Source: Diadema setosum
Lineage: Eukaryota; Echinodermata; Echinoidea; Diadematoida; Diadematidae
Assembly (NCBI RefSeq): GCF_964275005.1
Contig: NC_092706.1
Location: forward strand, 26,756,942-26,820,941
DNA: 64,000 nucleotides
Direction: 5' to 3'
The translations under genes were made by a program, and so were the position numbers. This document shows positions 33,676-45,691 of the stretch, piece by piece (position 1 is the first letter of the stretch; every line of letters begins with the position of its first letter). The notes under the pieces were generated by a model. The model was given only the letters and a program-made list of their open reading frames with translations. It did not search any database and was not told the DNA's origin.

Positions 33676-34762
33676 AACGACGTATTTATGACGTAAATTT
33701 TACGTCACTTTGCGACGTATTTATAACGTCATGTTAGCGACGTATTTAAGACGTAAATTTCACGTCAGTTTTGTGACGTCTTCACGTCATATCAGGATGT
33801 ATTTATGACGTTAATTTCACGTCAGTTTTGTGACATGTTCATCACGTCATGTTAGCGACGTATTCATGACGTGAATTTTACGTCACTTTTTAGACGTGTT
33901 CATTACGTCATATCAGCGACGTATTTATGACGTAATTTTCTCGTCAGTTTTGTGACGGTTTCATCACGTCATATTAGGGGTGTATTTATGACGTGAATTT
34001 CAGTCAGTTTGTGACGTGTTCATCATGTCATATTAGCGACGTATTTATGACGTAAATTCCTACGTCATTTTTGCGACGTATTTATCACGTCATGGTAGCG
34101 ACGTATTTATTACGTTAATTTCACGCCATTTTTTGACGTGTTCATCACGTCATATTAACGATGTATTTATGACGTCAATTTCACGTCAGTTTTCTGACGT
34201 GTTCATAACGTCGTGTTAGCGACGTATTTATGACGTAAATTTCACGTCACTTTTGTGACGTATTTATTACGTCATAATAGCGACGTATTTAAGACGTAAG
34301 TTTCTCGTCAGTTTTGTGACGTGTTCATGACGTCATATTAGGATGTACTTATGACGTGAATTTCACGTCAGTTTGTGACGTGGTCATCACGTCATAGAGC
34401 GACGTATTTATGACGTAAATTCTACGTCAGTTTTGCGACGTATTTATCACGTCATGTCAACGACTTATATATGACGTAAAATTCACATCAGTTTCATGAC
34501 TATTTAGGATCACGTCATATTAGCGAAATAATATGACGTATAATTCACGTCAGTTTTGTGACGTGCTTATGACGTCATATTCAACATGTAGTTATGACGT
34601 AAATTTCACATCAGTTTTGCGATATATTCATCACGTCATATTAGCCACGTATTTATGACGTAAAATTTACGAGAATTTTGTCATATATTTAGCGCGTAAT
34701 ATTACCCTTACTACATATGGAGTAATAATTTCGTCAGTTTTTGCGACGTATATTACTTATTT
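33676..34762. repeat. ACGT-core 61 bp minisatellite, main block
   Basis: About 17 diverged units. In the consensus unit the ACGT cores are spaced 11, 11, 14, 11 and 14 bp. Cores sit in TGACGT, CACGTCA and GACGTA contexts. Confidence 0.85.
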
Positions 34763-36868
34763 CCCAGATAGCAGACTGATGACGTCCCAAAGACGTCAAT
34801 ATAACGTCTTCATACAACCACTCATGATCATAATATGACGGAAATTTTACGTCAATTATTCGATCAATTATTTACGGCTAATCAAGTCAAAAGTTAGATG
34901 TGTTTTCTTTGTTGTTTGTTTGTTTTTTTACTTTTTGAACAACGTTTAGACTATTCTATCAATGGCATGTTTTCAAGTCATTTCTATATAGAAATAGTAT
35001 TTGATATCAATTGGAATCGGCTGGACAGAGATGACATAAATTTACTGAATATTTGATTCGACTTTTAAAACAAGGTAACGGACTGCCACACTAAATAGCA
35101 TACCGGTTGACTCCTTGGAGCAATTAAACCATGGACCTAATATACATGGACTGTTCACTGCAGTCTTTCTTTGATGTAATGTCTTTATATTTTCTTTGTA
35201 TTGTTGTCCACTCATACGTCATATCCTCTAGTAGTCTCCTAATCCAGCGGTTTCAACACCAAAACTTTAAAAATTCATAACTTTTGCATCGATTGTCCGA
35301 TTTTCCTCAAACTTTCACTGATGTGTTCTACTAATGTTTCTGCTTTCACTCAATCCACATTGCTTTTTGGGTTTACCTTCCCTTTAATAAGTACATTCAC
35401 GTGTCTGGACAATAACGATATGTGATCATGAATCGTCACTAACAAAAAAAAATTAATCTTTTCCCTCATTTCAGTCTTGTTTCGTTGATGTGCCTTTTTT
35501 TCAGGCGGAAATGTCTTTGAATAAATACAGATGACAAGGAGCAGAAAACCTGAGATCATGACAAATATTGTGCCAAAAGATGAGTAATTGCTGATTCGCA
35601 CATTTTCGCACACGCAGAAGACCTTGCCTAATGGCAAGATATACCTGTTCTCTACCATTACCATACCTTTTTGCCCTGGTGAAGCTGCGGCATAAAAGTG
35701 AAATACTGAGATCAAGAATTACAATCATTCTGTCAAAATGTTAGCTTTCTTCTAAAGCTGCCTGCTTCTCCCAAGCGAAATTGTTTGAGGTATGATTTCC
35801 TTACATACACCATAACTGCACATTCTGCGCATATATAGTTTTAGATTTCTTAGATTGATCACAGTTGTGTCATCAGACGGACATGAAATATGACGGCTTT
35901 GTTAGGCATGGATCAGAGATTTATGATCACCCCTGGACAGAGTGAAATACGGACATCGCTGGCACAGGTGAACCAATGTTTTCCAGAGAGGTGGTCCCAC
36001 CTCCCTGTGTTTTCATAGGCCGTGGCAGTTCCTTGTGGGATACCTTTCACCTAAAAATTGCAATAACTGTTCTTTGAAAAATTGAAAAGCCCAAAATGTA
36101 ATATTGCAGAGTCTAGATTACATTGAAAGTAAACTTACAGTGTCTTTGAATGAGAAATTCAAGAAGAAGAAGAAAAAAAACACTTGAAGAATTCCTTTGG
36201 CAAAGAGATATTGAGACTGATGGGCTAGGCTCCTTTACAGCCAACAAACAACAATGTGAGTCTACAAAACAAAACAAAAACAACAACAAAAAAAAGAATG
36301 CAAAAACCCAGCCTTTGGTTTGAAACAATTTCTGTTGATTCTTATATCGATCATGCATCTTCATTACGAGACAATGTGCAAGTAACAAAATGTGATTCCA
36401 GTGGAGCTTGATTGTTGTCGTTTTTTTTTATTATATCAATCATGCATTTTCATTTTATAGAGTATATGTACAAAATAACTTAAACATCGAATATCAAAGC
36501 CTATATTTTTCCATATATGTTTCCATATTGTCTAAATATGCGTGTTTTTGTCATAAAGACGTCTTTAAGACGTCATAAAGTCGTCAAAAGTCGACATACG
36601 TTTTGCTTCTATATCGATCATGAATATTCATGAGAGATGATCTGATATGCAAAAGCTAGTGGCAAAAAGTAAATACTTTAATCTATTAGGTATTCATATT
36701 GACTTCAATCTTAAAATGTGTAGAGAAATTGTATACTTTATTCATTGTGATATTCATTATTCAAATTTCAACTTGTGTTTCAGGAAATATTTTCAAATTT
36801 CAGCTGGCCTAATAACAATGGGATCTAGTTCAGTAACCATGCCTTTAATCATTACAATTTTTCGTGGG
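34763..36868. other. inner domain of the ACGT fold-back, mostly unrecognised
   Basis: Starts with ACGTC-rich sequence to about 34860, then AT-rich apparently single-copy sequence. A short GACGTC cluster recurs at 36555-36600. The only ORF of interest is the low-confidence membrane segment at 35350-35715. Confidence 0.4.
35350..35715 (-). CDS. possible exon with a transmembrane segment, unidentified
   Basis: A 121-codon minus-strand frame includes NYSSFGTIFVMISGFLLLVICIYSKTF, with a convincing single hydrophobic span followed by a basic stretch (EKKAHQRNK). An acceptor-like TTTTATGCCGCAG lies near its start. This could be the membrane exon of a type I receptor captured inside the fold-back region, or a chance ORF in AT-rich DNA. 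I recognise no family and found no partner exon. Confidence 0.22.
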   Translation of the reverse strand: MISVFHFYAAASPGQKGMVMVENRYILPLGKVFCVCENVRISNYSSFGTIFVMISGFLLLVICIYSKTFPPEKKAHQRNKTEMREKINFFLLVTIHDHISLLSRHVNVLIKGKVNPKSNVD

Positions 36869-39713
36869 CATGGGCGTAAATCCCGGGGGGGGGGATGGGG
36901 GGATATATCCCCCCCTGAAATGGAGGAGGGGGGATGGCCTGTACAATCATCCCCCCTGAATTTTTAGGAAAAAAATGGAGGAAGCAGAAATGTGATATGT
37001 ATCAATTTTGGCATATTGCATGACGTTTCTACGCCGGCCTTCAGACAGGTAACAGAGCTGAACAATATATGCTATCTTGTAGGAAAATGTATACACAATT
37101 TTTTTCAGGCGCTCGCTCGCTTCGCTCGCTCGCGAAGAAAGTAACATCGACATACACTGCGAGGTATGGCTCAGACGTTGACAACGTCAAATAGTATAGG
37201 CCTACATGTAAACATCCTATGACGCGAGTAACTGGGGACCATCTGCAAAATATGTACGAAAACAAACAAACAAACAATAACAAAAAATATGTCGCCATAA
37301 TTGAACCCCCTCCATTTCCTGAATCATTACTGAGAAACGACAGTGACTGATGACTCGGTCAGGATACATCTATGGGCATACCAAGGGAAGATCAGGGGCG
37401 TCGAATCTATTGGGGGGGGGGGGGCAAAGGGGCATTTGCCCCGCCCCTATACGGATGTGTTTAGGCAGACAAATCATTTATCCCCCAAGCAATTCCCGAG
37501 ATGAGGACAAATCTCGAACTTTCTTAATGGAAAATATTGTCCAAATATCGCCAGAATTATGCACCAGATCGTTGTATTGCAATCATAAACATGCAAATGC
37601 TCTGCTATACAGGATCCCTTTCGATAAACTTTGTACACTTTTGATATTGACGTATATTTCCCTAATTTATCAAAGAGTGTGGAGCAGATCTTTCACTTAA
37701 AAAGCACCCTCATATTATGAAGAGGCGTCGATGGGGGGGGGGGGTGGTTCCCCCATAAAAGTGGGACAAACAAAAGCGAAAAATATAGCTACAAACGGCA
37801 GTTTTTGGAGTGTAAAATGTCAAAATTTTTAAGCTCGCTCGCTCCGCTCGCTCGCATTTAACCGCTATGCCATTCTCCTGATGTTGCTGCCAGTGACTGA
37901 CAGCAGTTGCGCCCGGTGCGCCCCCCTTAATTGCCAAAGCGAAAAATATAGCTACAAACGGCAGTTTTGGGACTGTAAAATGTCAAAATTTTGAAGCTCT
38001 CTCGCTTCGGCCCTCGCTCGCATTCGCAGTAATTAACTAATCATTATTCCATTCTCCTTGTGTTGCTGCCAGTAATTGCCAGCAGTTTTCGCCCGGTGCG
38101 CCCCCCCCCCCTTAATTTCCAAAGCGAAAAATATAACTACAAGCGGCTGTTTTTGGGACTGCAAAATGTCAAAATTTTGAAGCTCGATCGCTTCGCTCGC
38201 TCGCATTTAACCATTATGCCATCCTCCTGATGCTGCTGCCAGTAATTGCCAGTAGTTTTCGCCCGGTGCGCCCCCTTAATTTCCAAAGCGAAAAAATACA
38301 GCCACAAACGACAGTTTTTAGACTGTAAAATGTCAAACTTTTCAAGCTTACTCGCTTCGCTCCCTCGCATTTAATCATTATGCTATTCTCATGATGTTGC
38401 TGCCAGTAATTGCCAGCAGTTTACGCCCCTTGCGCCCCCCTTAATTTCCAAAGCAAAAAAAATACAGCCACAAAGGACAGTTTTTTAGACTGTAAAATAT
38501 CAACATTTTCAAGCTCACTCGCTTCGCTCGCTCGCATCGTTATGCCATTTTCCTGATGTTGCTACCAGTAATTGCCAGGAGTTGCGCCCGGTGTGCCCCC
38601 CCCTTAATTTCCAAAGCGAAAAAATACAGCCATAAACGGCAGTCTTTGGACTGTAAAATGTCAAAAATTTTCAAGCTCGCTCGCTCCGCTCGCTTGCATT
38701 TAACCACTATGTCATTTTCCTGATGTCGCTGCCAGTGATTGACAGCAGTTGCGCCCGGTGCGGCCCCCCTTAATTTCCAAAGCGAAAAATATAGCTACAA
38801 ACGGCAGTTTTTAGACTGTAAAATGTCAAAAATTTCAAGCTCGCTCGCATTTAATTGCTATGCCATTCTCCTGATGTTGCTGCCAGTGATTGACAGCAGT
38901 TGCGCCCGGTGCGGCCCTCCTTAGTTTCCAAAGCGAAAAATATATATAGCTACAAACGGCAGTTTTGGGACTGTAAAATGTCTAAATTATTAATGCAAAA
39001 AGATTTCATCGTGGGAGGGGGAAACCTCCCTACCATACCCTCCCCCCCCCCCCCCCCTCGCTTGCTTCGCTCCCTCCGTGGCACATAACCGCTCCTCCTA
39101 AGATCAAATCCTGTCTACGCCGGTGATAGGCCCCATTATTCAGTAGGCCTTCATAGTGATGTCGCACAGGCGGAGCAAGAGCTGAAATACCACGATTTAG
39201 TCATTCAATAATATATTGTGAATATTTCATTTTCTTATTGTTTTTTAAAGAAAAGAAAACAAAATTTCACCAAAAGTGTGCACCAGATCGCTGAATTTCA
39301 GGTCTGATAATTCAAAATCTTCCTAGTGTGGGAGAGGGATACACACCCTCCCCGCGTTCGGTCGTTCCGCTCCCTCTCACAGATATTTCAAAAACAAAAA
39401 GAAAAATGTTTTCATGCTTTTAAGGTCTCATTTTCCGCCGAAAGTCATCTGACAAGCAAAAAAAAAAAAGCAACAAGAACAAAACGTCTTCATATTTTTG
39501 CTGCCACTTTCCTCCCTACTTATTCCATGCAAAAGAGTGGGACATCCGATCCCTGTAAAGTGTGTGTGTGTGTGTGGGGGGGGGGGGGGTCACCAAGCTT
39601 CCCTTCCCCCCCCCCCCCCCCCCCCCCCAAGGCTGCGCCGGTCCGGTTATGGGCTTGTAATCGTGGTGATGGTGACCATCCCCCCCACTCCTCAGTACGG
39701 ATTTACGCCGTTG
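36869..39713. mobile_element. hAT-like non-autonomous element with 8 bp target duplication
   Basis: The left tip CATGGGCGTAAATCC (36869) and the inverse right tip reading CAACGGCGTAAATCC from 39713 are flanked by identical 8-mers, TTCGTGGG (36861-36868 and 39714-39721). An 8 bp duplication with CA...TG tips is the hAT signature. The 2.8 kb interior has no transposase ORF; it carries a tandem array (37770-39060) and several long G- or C-runs. A second hAT-like tip, CAGGGGCGTCGAATC, at 37393 suggests another element inside. Confidence 0.8.
37770..39060 (+). repeat. tandem array of about 165 bp units with GCTCGCTCGC motif
   Basis: Eight units start near 37768, 37938, 38120, 38284, 38452, 38615, 38779 and 38930 with CAAAGCGAAAAATATAGC. 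Each has a GCTCGCTCGCTTCGCTCGCT-type motif, then TGATGTTGCTGCCAGTGATTG, CAGCAGTTGCGCCCGGTGCG and a C-run. The last unit is truncated. A similar GAGCGAGC motif is in the tandem repeat at 10338-10960. Confidence 0.85.
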
Positions 39714-39939
39714 TTCGTGGGTATATATGTCATGGGTTGCATTGTGATTGTAGTTAGGAATAGGACATAGACATAGAATCAAGAGTACTAGGGTGTGTAG
39801 CATAGGTCATCAATAGGCTAACATTGCGTCATCATTGGTTGTGCACTAGATCTAGCTAAGGAGCACGATATGAAAGTAGTCGAAAATATGACGTGTGACA
39901 CTATATCAATCGTACTTTTTTATTCATGAAATGTGACAA

Positions 39940-40450
39940 AAGACGTAAAAAAGACGTAAAAATATGACGTAAAAAAGACGTCAAAATATGACGTAAAAAA
40001 GACATCAAAATATAACGTCTTTTTTTACGACTTGCGCTGGTGCAAACTGTCGTCAAAAAGACGTATATATAATAATAAGTGAATATGACGGCAACACGAC
40101 CAAAAAAAAAAAGACGTCAATATGACGTGATTTTTACCGGTGTGAACGCAAAATTCTGGTTGTAAATGCAAAACTCTGGTCGTAAAGACGTCATAATGAC
40201 GTCATTTCTAAATCAATAAGACGTCATAAAGACGTCAGAATATGACGTCTTATTTCACGTCTTGTGCTGGTGCAAACTGTCGACAATAAGACGTAAATTA
40301 TGACGTGAATAAGACGTCAGAATATGACGTCTTATTTCACGTCTTGTGCTGGTGCAAACTATCGACTATATAATATAAGACGTAAATATATGACGTGAAT
40401 ATGACGTGTGTCATGACCAAAAAAGACGTAATTTTGACATGATTTTTACC
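39940..40450. repeat. AAGACGT/ATGACGT minisatellite, right arm
   Basis: Repeats such as ATGACGTAAAAAAGACGTC and a longer unit with GTGCTGGTGCAAACTGTCG (near 40025, 40265 and 40340). It includes a perfect palindromic TGACGTCA at 40197-40204. It shares the ACGT core with the left arm but has a different unit. Confidence 0.75.
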
Positions 40451-40466
40451 AGTCTCTGTATCAGGG

Positions 40467-40889
40467 CAGTACCACACTTACCCCCATCAGCCCAAATGAA
40501 AAGTTGGTAAGCGAGCTCGCGGTATATGTCTAGCGTAACTTTCCGAACCAGTCACGTATAGGCTAACTAGATTCGATCGCTTTTCAGTCATCCCCTTCTA
40601 AGGCTTAAAAACGTTTCTAGACTTTCCCCTCGAGTTTCTGGTCTTCTTTCCTTCTCTGAGCGGCGTTATCTCAAGTTTCTGTTCTGAAGGTGTTAGAAAA
40701 GTATAGGGTGTGTCAAAATCTCGTGTACTTTCTCCGCAAGGAAAGTACAGGGACCAGAGCGTGATCTATAGGATTTTTGCACAGTGTCCTATAAAGTTTG
40801 TGAGCAAAACCTAGTAAGTTTGTTGAAAAGGGAACAAGAACAATATAGGAAAATGTAATTTTTTTTTTCATTCTGATCCATTTAGTTAC
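40467..40889. other. no recognised feature
   Basis: Single-copy-looking sequence. A short inverted GTACTTTC...GAAAGTAC occurs near 40725-40745. Confidence 0.4.
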
Positions 40890-41256
40890 GGTGATGAGTT
40901 AGCTCAGTCGGACCTTAGCGCGTCTGCCTCCAAAGGACCCCAGTTCGACTCCTGAGTCCCACTGCGTTGAGTGTAATCATACCGTCTCCTCTTGACTAGA
41001 AAGTTGCAAAACACTCTGTGTTTCGGACAGGACTGGTAGGTCCCGTGTATGAGAGACTCTAATTACTCATACACTTAAAAGATCCCGCTTCATTCATTCA
41101 TTGCAAAGAGCAGGGTGTTCAACCCGGTGAAGTGGACCCGCCTTACATGCAACTGGACACCACGGAACACTAGTTATTGCAGCTAAATAAGGGCTATCCA
41201 ACAATCTTCTCAAATGGAAATGAAACAAAAAACCAAACAAACAAACAAACAAACAA
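40890..41256 (+). mobile_element. tRNA-derived SINE with (CAAA)n tail
   Basis: The 5' head is tRNA-like, with A box TAGCTCAGTCGG (40900-40911) and B box AGTTCGACTCC (40942-40952). A roughly 230 bp body follows, then a 3' (CAAA)n tail at about 41230-41256. This is the layout of a Pol III-transcribed SINE that uses LINE machinery. No clear target duplication is seen. Confidence 0.8.
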
Positions 41257-41989
41257 TGGGCAGAACAGGGCATACCTTTTTTGTACGTGACTTGACACCT
41301 ATAGCCACAGGGCATAAGTAAGATGGAGATTGTTGAGTTACAATAATTGTGACAAGGCAAATAAGGAGCTCCTTCATTATGGAGGGGACTATACCCTCCC
41401 ATACCCTTCCTTGTTGGTTCACCTCCGTGTAGACTTTATAGATACTAGTTACATAGTGGAAACCCACACGCTCAACGAGAGGAGACAGGTATCACGATTT
41501 AGCCATATTTTTCATATATCAATTCCATTTTAGAGCAAATGAAGGTAAGCGCTTGACTTGCCTCCTTCAAAAGGTATCGAGGAGGGGATATCACTTTGAA
41601 CATTTATGTGAGTAATAAGCCGAGGGCATATACACTTTTCAGTAAAATTATCAATAATTTTATGGAATTCTCTTTATGTTTTCCTTATGCCACTTATGGC
41701 TACGTAAATGTGACTTAAGTTGATGCATAATATAGTATTTGTTACGTAGTCAGGAACGACTGCATATGAATTTAATCAAACTTTGAACATTCATTAAATG
41801 TTGAACTAATCGTTTGGATTTCCTGAAGTTCAAATAATTGTGTGTTCTGCTGATATTTCTTTCAATCAACATTATTTTGGGGTATGCATAACTTTCCCTT
41901 TTAACGAAAGTACAGAGATATTTTCGGCAAGATACAGGTGAAAACCCTGAGAATCTCTGTCTGAAGATGAATAAGATACGGAAATAATC
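41257..41989. other. no recognised gene
   Basis: Plain sequence with short ORFs only. Confidence 0.4.
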
Positions 41990-44907
41990 CATGGGCGTCA
42001 CCAGGGGGTGCATTGGGTGCGAACGCACCCCCCTTCAGGCCCTTAAAAAAAAAGAAGAAAAAAAATCAGCCTGCGAGCGACCTCAACGCCGTACGCTAAA
42101 TAATCATTCGGGTTTTTTTTATCTTTTTATTATTTTATTTTTTTATTTAGCACCAGGGACAAGAAATTCGAGGGGGAAAAAATCGCACCCCGGGCTCTAG
42201 CAGCATATCTATTTTACAGTGTTTACTATTTATCAACCGTATACAGTACATATCGTACGGTAAGGAGCACGCATACGTTTGCGTGTCTATGTGTACGTGT
42301 GTTACAAGGATGTAGGGTCTATTCATACTGCACTTTATTTCTGACCAATCCAAACTGAAAATGCGAGCCCAAGTGCGAGCCTTATAAAGTTTCATAAACA
42401 TTTTGGAGGGACAAGCATATTATAATAATAATTCCCGAGATGGGAAGATTTTCTTGCTTTATTGATAGAAGTCTGTCCAAATATTTCACCCAAAGGGTGC
42501 ACCAGGTTGCTGAATTTCAATTCTAAAAATGAAAAGTCTCTCTCGCGTGGGAAGGGGATACCCCTTTCCACACCCTCTCCCGTTTGGTCTATTTTCCATG
42601 GACTTAATGCACCTTTAGATTGATAGATTTATAAAAGTTTTACCGCAAGTGTGCATCAGACCTTTCACTTCACTTTAAAAAAAAAGGGCAAAAGTTCCGT
42701 CGTGTGGGAGGGGATAATAAATCACCCTTCAATTAACCCTTAGCACGCTTGGTTTCCCTTCATATTAATAGCACACTAAAAGTCTAGGGGGATTGATAGC
42801 TTCCCAAATTCCAAATGTCTTTATGATCTATTTTCACATGAATTCTAAAAATTCTACAGCTTCCTTGTATGCAGGAGCATCAATCCCGGAGGACAAGGGG
42901 GGGGGGGGAGGGGCAAACGTCACCCTACAATTCTCGAAATGAGGGAAATTTTCTTCTTTTTGTAACAGAAAACTGTCCAAATATTTCATTCATTGTGCAA
43001 CGGATTGTTGAATTTCAATTCTGAAAGTGAAAAATCTCCGCGCGTGGGAGGTTGATACCCCTCCCACACTTTCCCCGTAAGGTCTCCAACCATACACTTA
43101 GCAAACTTGGGGGTTGACAAATTTCAGAAGAATTCATCAAAAAGCAATGTTTGATGTCTGTCACTTGAATTCAAATATATTCAAAAGTTCCTTCATCCTC
43201 TTTGATTTATGTTTCCCCCTCTCGGTTCCTACCCACAAATTAAGACTCGACACATTTGGGTACTGACAATTTTCGGAGTATTTCATATCCAGAAGTGTGT
43301 ATCAGGGGGCAAGACGAATTTTTGCCCCCCCCCCCCCCCCTGTAACAAATAATTGATCAATAGTATTGAAAAACAGACATGAACAATAAACTATAAAAGC
43401 ACTTTTCTCGTCTAAAAGTTGTCAATTTCATAACTGAAAATGTTAAATTTCACCCATAACCGGGCGAATAATACACTAACTATGTACATTATCATATCTA
43501 GACACTAATATTTACTTATGAGTAAACTTAGTGTATAGATGGTAGCTTCGCGTTCTCGAGTGGCACCCGGAAACATGCATTTAGTAAACCTTACATTTTT
43601 CCTTTTCTTCTATGCTTTTGTGCTAATATAAGAACAAATTGTGTTGCTCGAACAATGCGATCACGTTTAAGGTTTTAATGAATACATTTCAGACGAATGG
43701 TACCGCCGTTGAAAATGGCTTGCTCCCTCTGCCCCTACTTATAGTATAAAATGAATAGTTTTCATAAGTTATGATCACAGTCCTTCAAAGTGGTTTTTTA
43801 CTATGTTTAATAACCTATAAATTTGCTTTTAAAATGCTCTTAAAACACGACTTTTATACCCTGCTTTTACAACAAGTCCCTACAGTCGTAGGGGGTATCC
43901 CCTCCCACACCCTCCCCGCTCACACCGTCACAAAATTTACCCCCGTATGTTATAATCATAGTCCTTTGCAGTGAATTTTCCACTATGTCTGAGTCCCACA
44001 AATTTGATTTTAAATGCTCTACAAACGCGACTTTGTACTCTGCTTTTACGAAAAGTCCCTACAGTGGGAGGGGATATCCCCGGGTATCCCCTCCCACGCC
44101 CTCGCCGAGGATCTCAAACCGTCACATTAATGTATCCCCGTATGTTCTGATCATATTCCTTTACAGTAAATTTCCACTATACTTTATTCCCAGAAATTTG
44201 CTTTCAGATGCTCTACAAACGCGACTTTTGTACCCTGCTTTTACAAAAAGTCCTTACAGCGGAAGGGGATACCCCCCCCCCGGCTCTCGCCGAGGATCTC
44301 ACACCGTCACATAATGCACCCCGTATGTTATAATCATAGTCCTTTACAGTTAATTTTCCACTATGTTTAGATCCCTAGAAATTTGATTTAAAATGCCCTA
44401 TAAACGCGACTTTACAAAAAGTCCCTACCGTACACCCTCGCCGAGGATCTCACACCGTCATATAATGTACCCCGTATGTTACTATAGTCCTTTACAGTTA
44501 ATTTTCCACATGTTTAGATCCCTAGAAATTTGATTTAAAATGCCCTATAAACGCGACTTTTGTACCCTGCTTTTACAAAAAGTCCCTACAGTGGGAGGGG
44601 GTATCCCCCTCCCATACCCTCCCTCGCTCGGTCGCCTAGCTCCCTCGCCGAGGATCTCACACCATCGCTACCCCCGTATGTTATAATCATAGTCCTTCAC
44701 ATTGATCTTTCAACGATGTTAAACTTAATGCTTATTGAAACGTACCGCTAACAATGTATGTTTACATGTATAATAGTATGTACAGTGTATTATGTAAATG
44801 TACATGATGATACAGGAAACAATAAATCAAATAAAAAAAAAAAAATCTCGCAGGTTACATTTAGTGTCCAAACGCACCCCCTTGAAAAAAAGCTGGTGAC
44901 GCCCCTG
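41990..44907. mobile_element. 2.9 kb non-autonomous DNA transposon (GGGCGTCACCAG ends) with TAATC duplication
   Basis: The left tip CATGGGCGTCACCAG (41990) and the inverse right tip reading CAGGGGCGTCACCAG from 44907 are flanked by TAATC at 41985-41989 and 44908-44912. Tips resemble those of the element at 36869 and of the array units, but the duplication here is 5 bp. No transposase ORF. The right half is a tandem array. Confidence 0.75.
43750..44760 (+). repeat. tandem array of about 180 bp units inside the 2.9 kb element
   Basis: Five to six units each have CATAGTCCTTTACAG, AAACGCGACTTTTGTACCC, TGCTTTTACAAAAAGTCC, a palindromic GGGAGGGG...CCCCTCCC and GAGGATCTCACACCGTCA. One unit (about 44360-44480) is shortened. 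Related GGGAGG...CCTCCC palindromes recur to the left (42545-43070) in diverged form. Confidence 0.8.
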
Positions 44908-44912
44908 TAATC

Positions 44913-45640
44913 ATAATAACAGGCCTAAGTACAGAAAGTACCTTTCTGACTCCTAAAGCAAGGTACAGAAATCGGAAGCTTTAAATGAGTTGCCTATACA
45001 TCAGGTTTCACCTCTTTGTCTACACTCATATATCAGAAGAAAATAATGATAATATATTTTTATTTTCATCTATGAAAAAAAAAAAATGAGTTCTAAATTT
45101 TGCCCAGAACAAAAGAGTACTCATTTGGAACAGAATATCTTGGCTCAAAAACCCCTGTCATGCTTGATTGTGCCAGCCTCAGGACTTCCTCTTGTCACAT
45201 TTTAATCAGAGAGGCTCCCGAATAAAATATAGATATTCGTAAGGAACCCGATTCGCGGCAATCATAGCCTGAAATGGATCAAGGAAATTATTAGTCTACA
45301 TTCTTGAGTTGTGATTTTACTGGATTCAACAATCAGTACACAAGAAAATGCAAACTGACTAAGTACAGTGTATTATTCATACACGGAATTAATACTGACA
45401 CAAACTGCTTATAGAACTTATTTTGCACTATTGTAATTAGGGCATAATAATATTATCTATTCAATTTGAATGTATTCCATGCAGGCCATCTGTAACTATA
45501 TAATATTATGGAAACAATGAATAGTGAACACAACTGCACAGTCTACTATTTATATGCAAAATAAGATGGGCAGCCATGTACACAGTAGCATTATGATTAT
45601 AGATTAAAAATGAATAATTATGATTATCAGGCTACCGCCC

Positions 45641-45691
<51 letters not shown>

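Larger units (their letters stand above)
29541..40466. mobile_element. ACGT-core fold-back region with insertions
   Basis: The left tip CCCTGATAGCAGACTG at 29541 has a partial inverse, CAGTCTCTGTATCAGGG, at about 40450-40466. A second direct copy of the left tip (CCCAGATAGCAGACTG) occurs at 34763, so the region may be two elements side by side (29541 to about 34760, and 34763-40466). Arms are minisatellites rich in ACGTC/GACGT. The LINE at 29874-33675 and the hAT-like element at 36869-39713 are later insertions. No transposase ORF is seen. The outer boundaries are a proposal, since no target duplication was found. Confidence 0.5.

Noticed and set aside
39326-39757. 143-codon ORF with poly-Gly/Pro
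   Set aside because: It crosses G- and C-runs inside a hAT-like element; the composition is a by-product of the runs.
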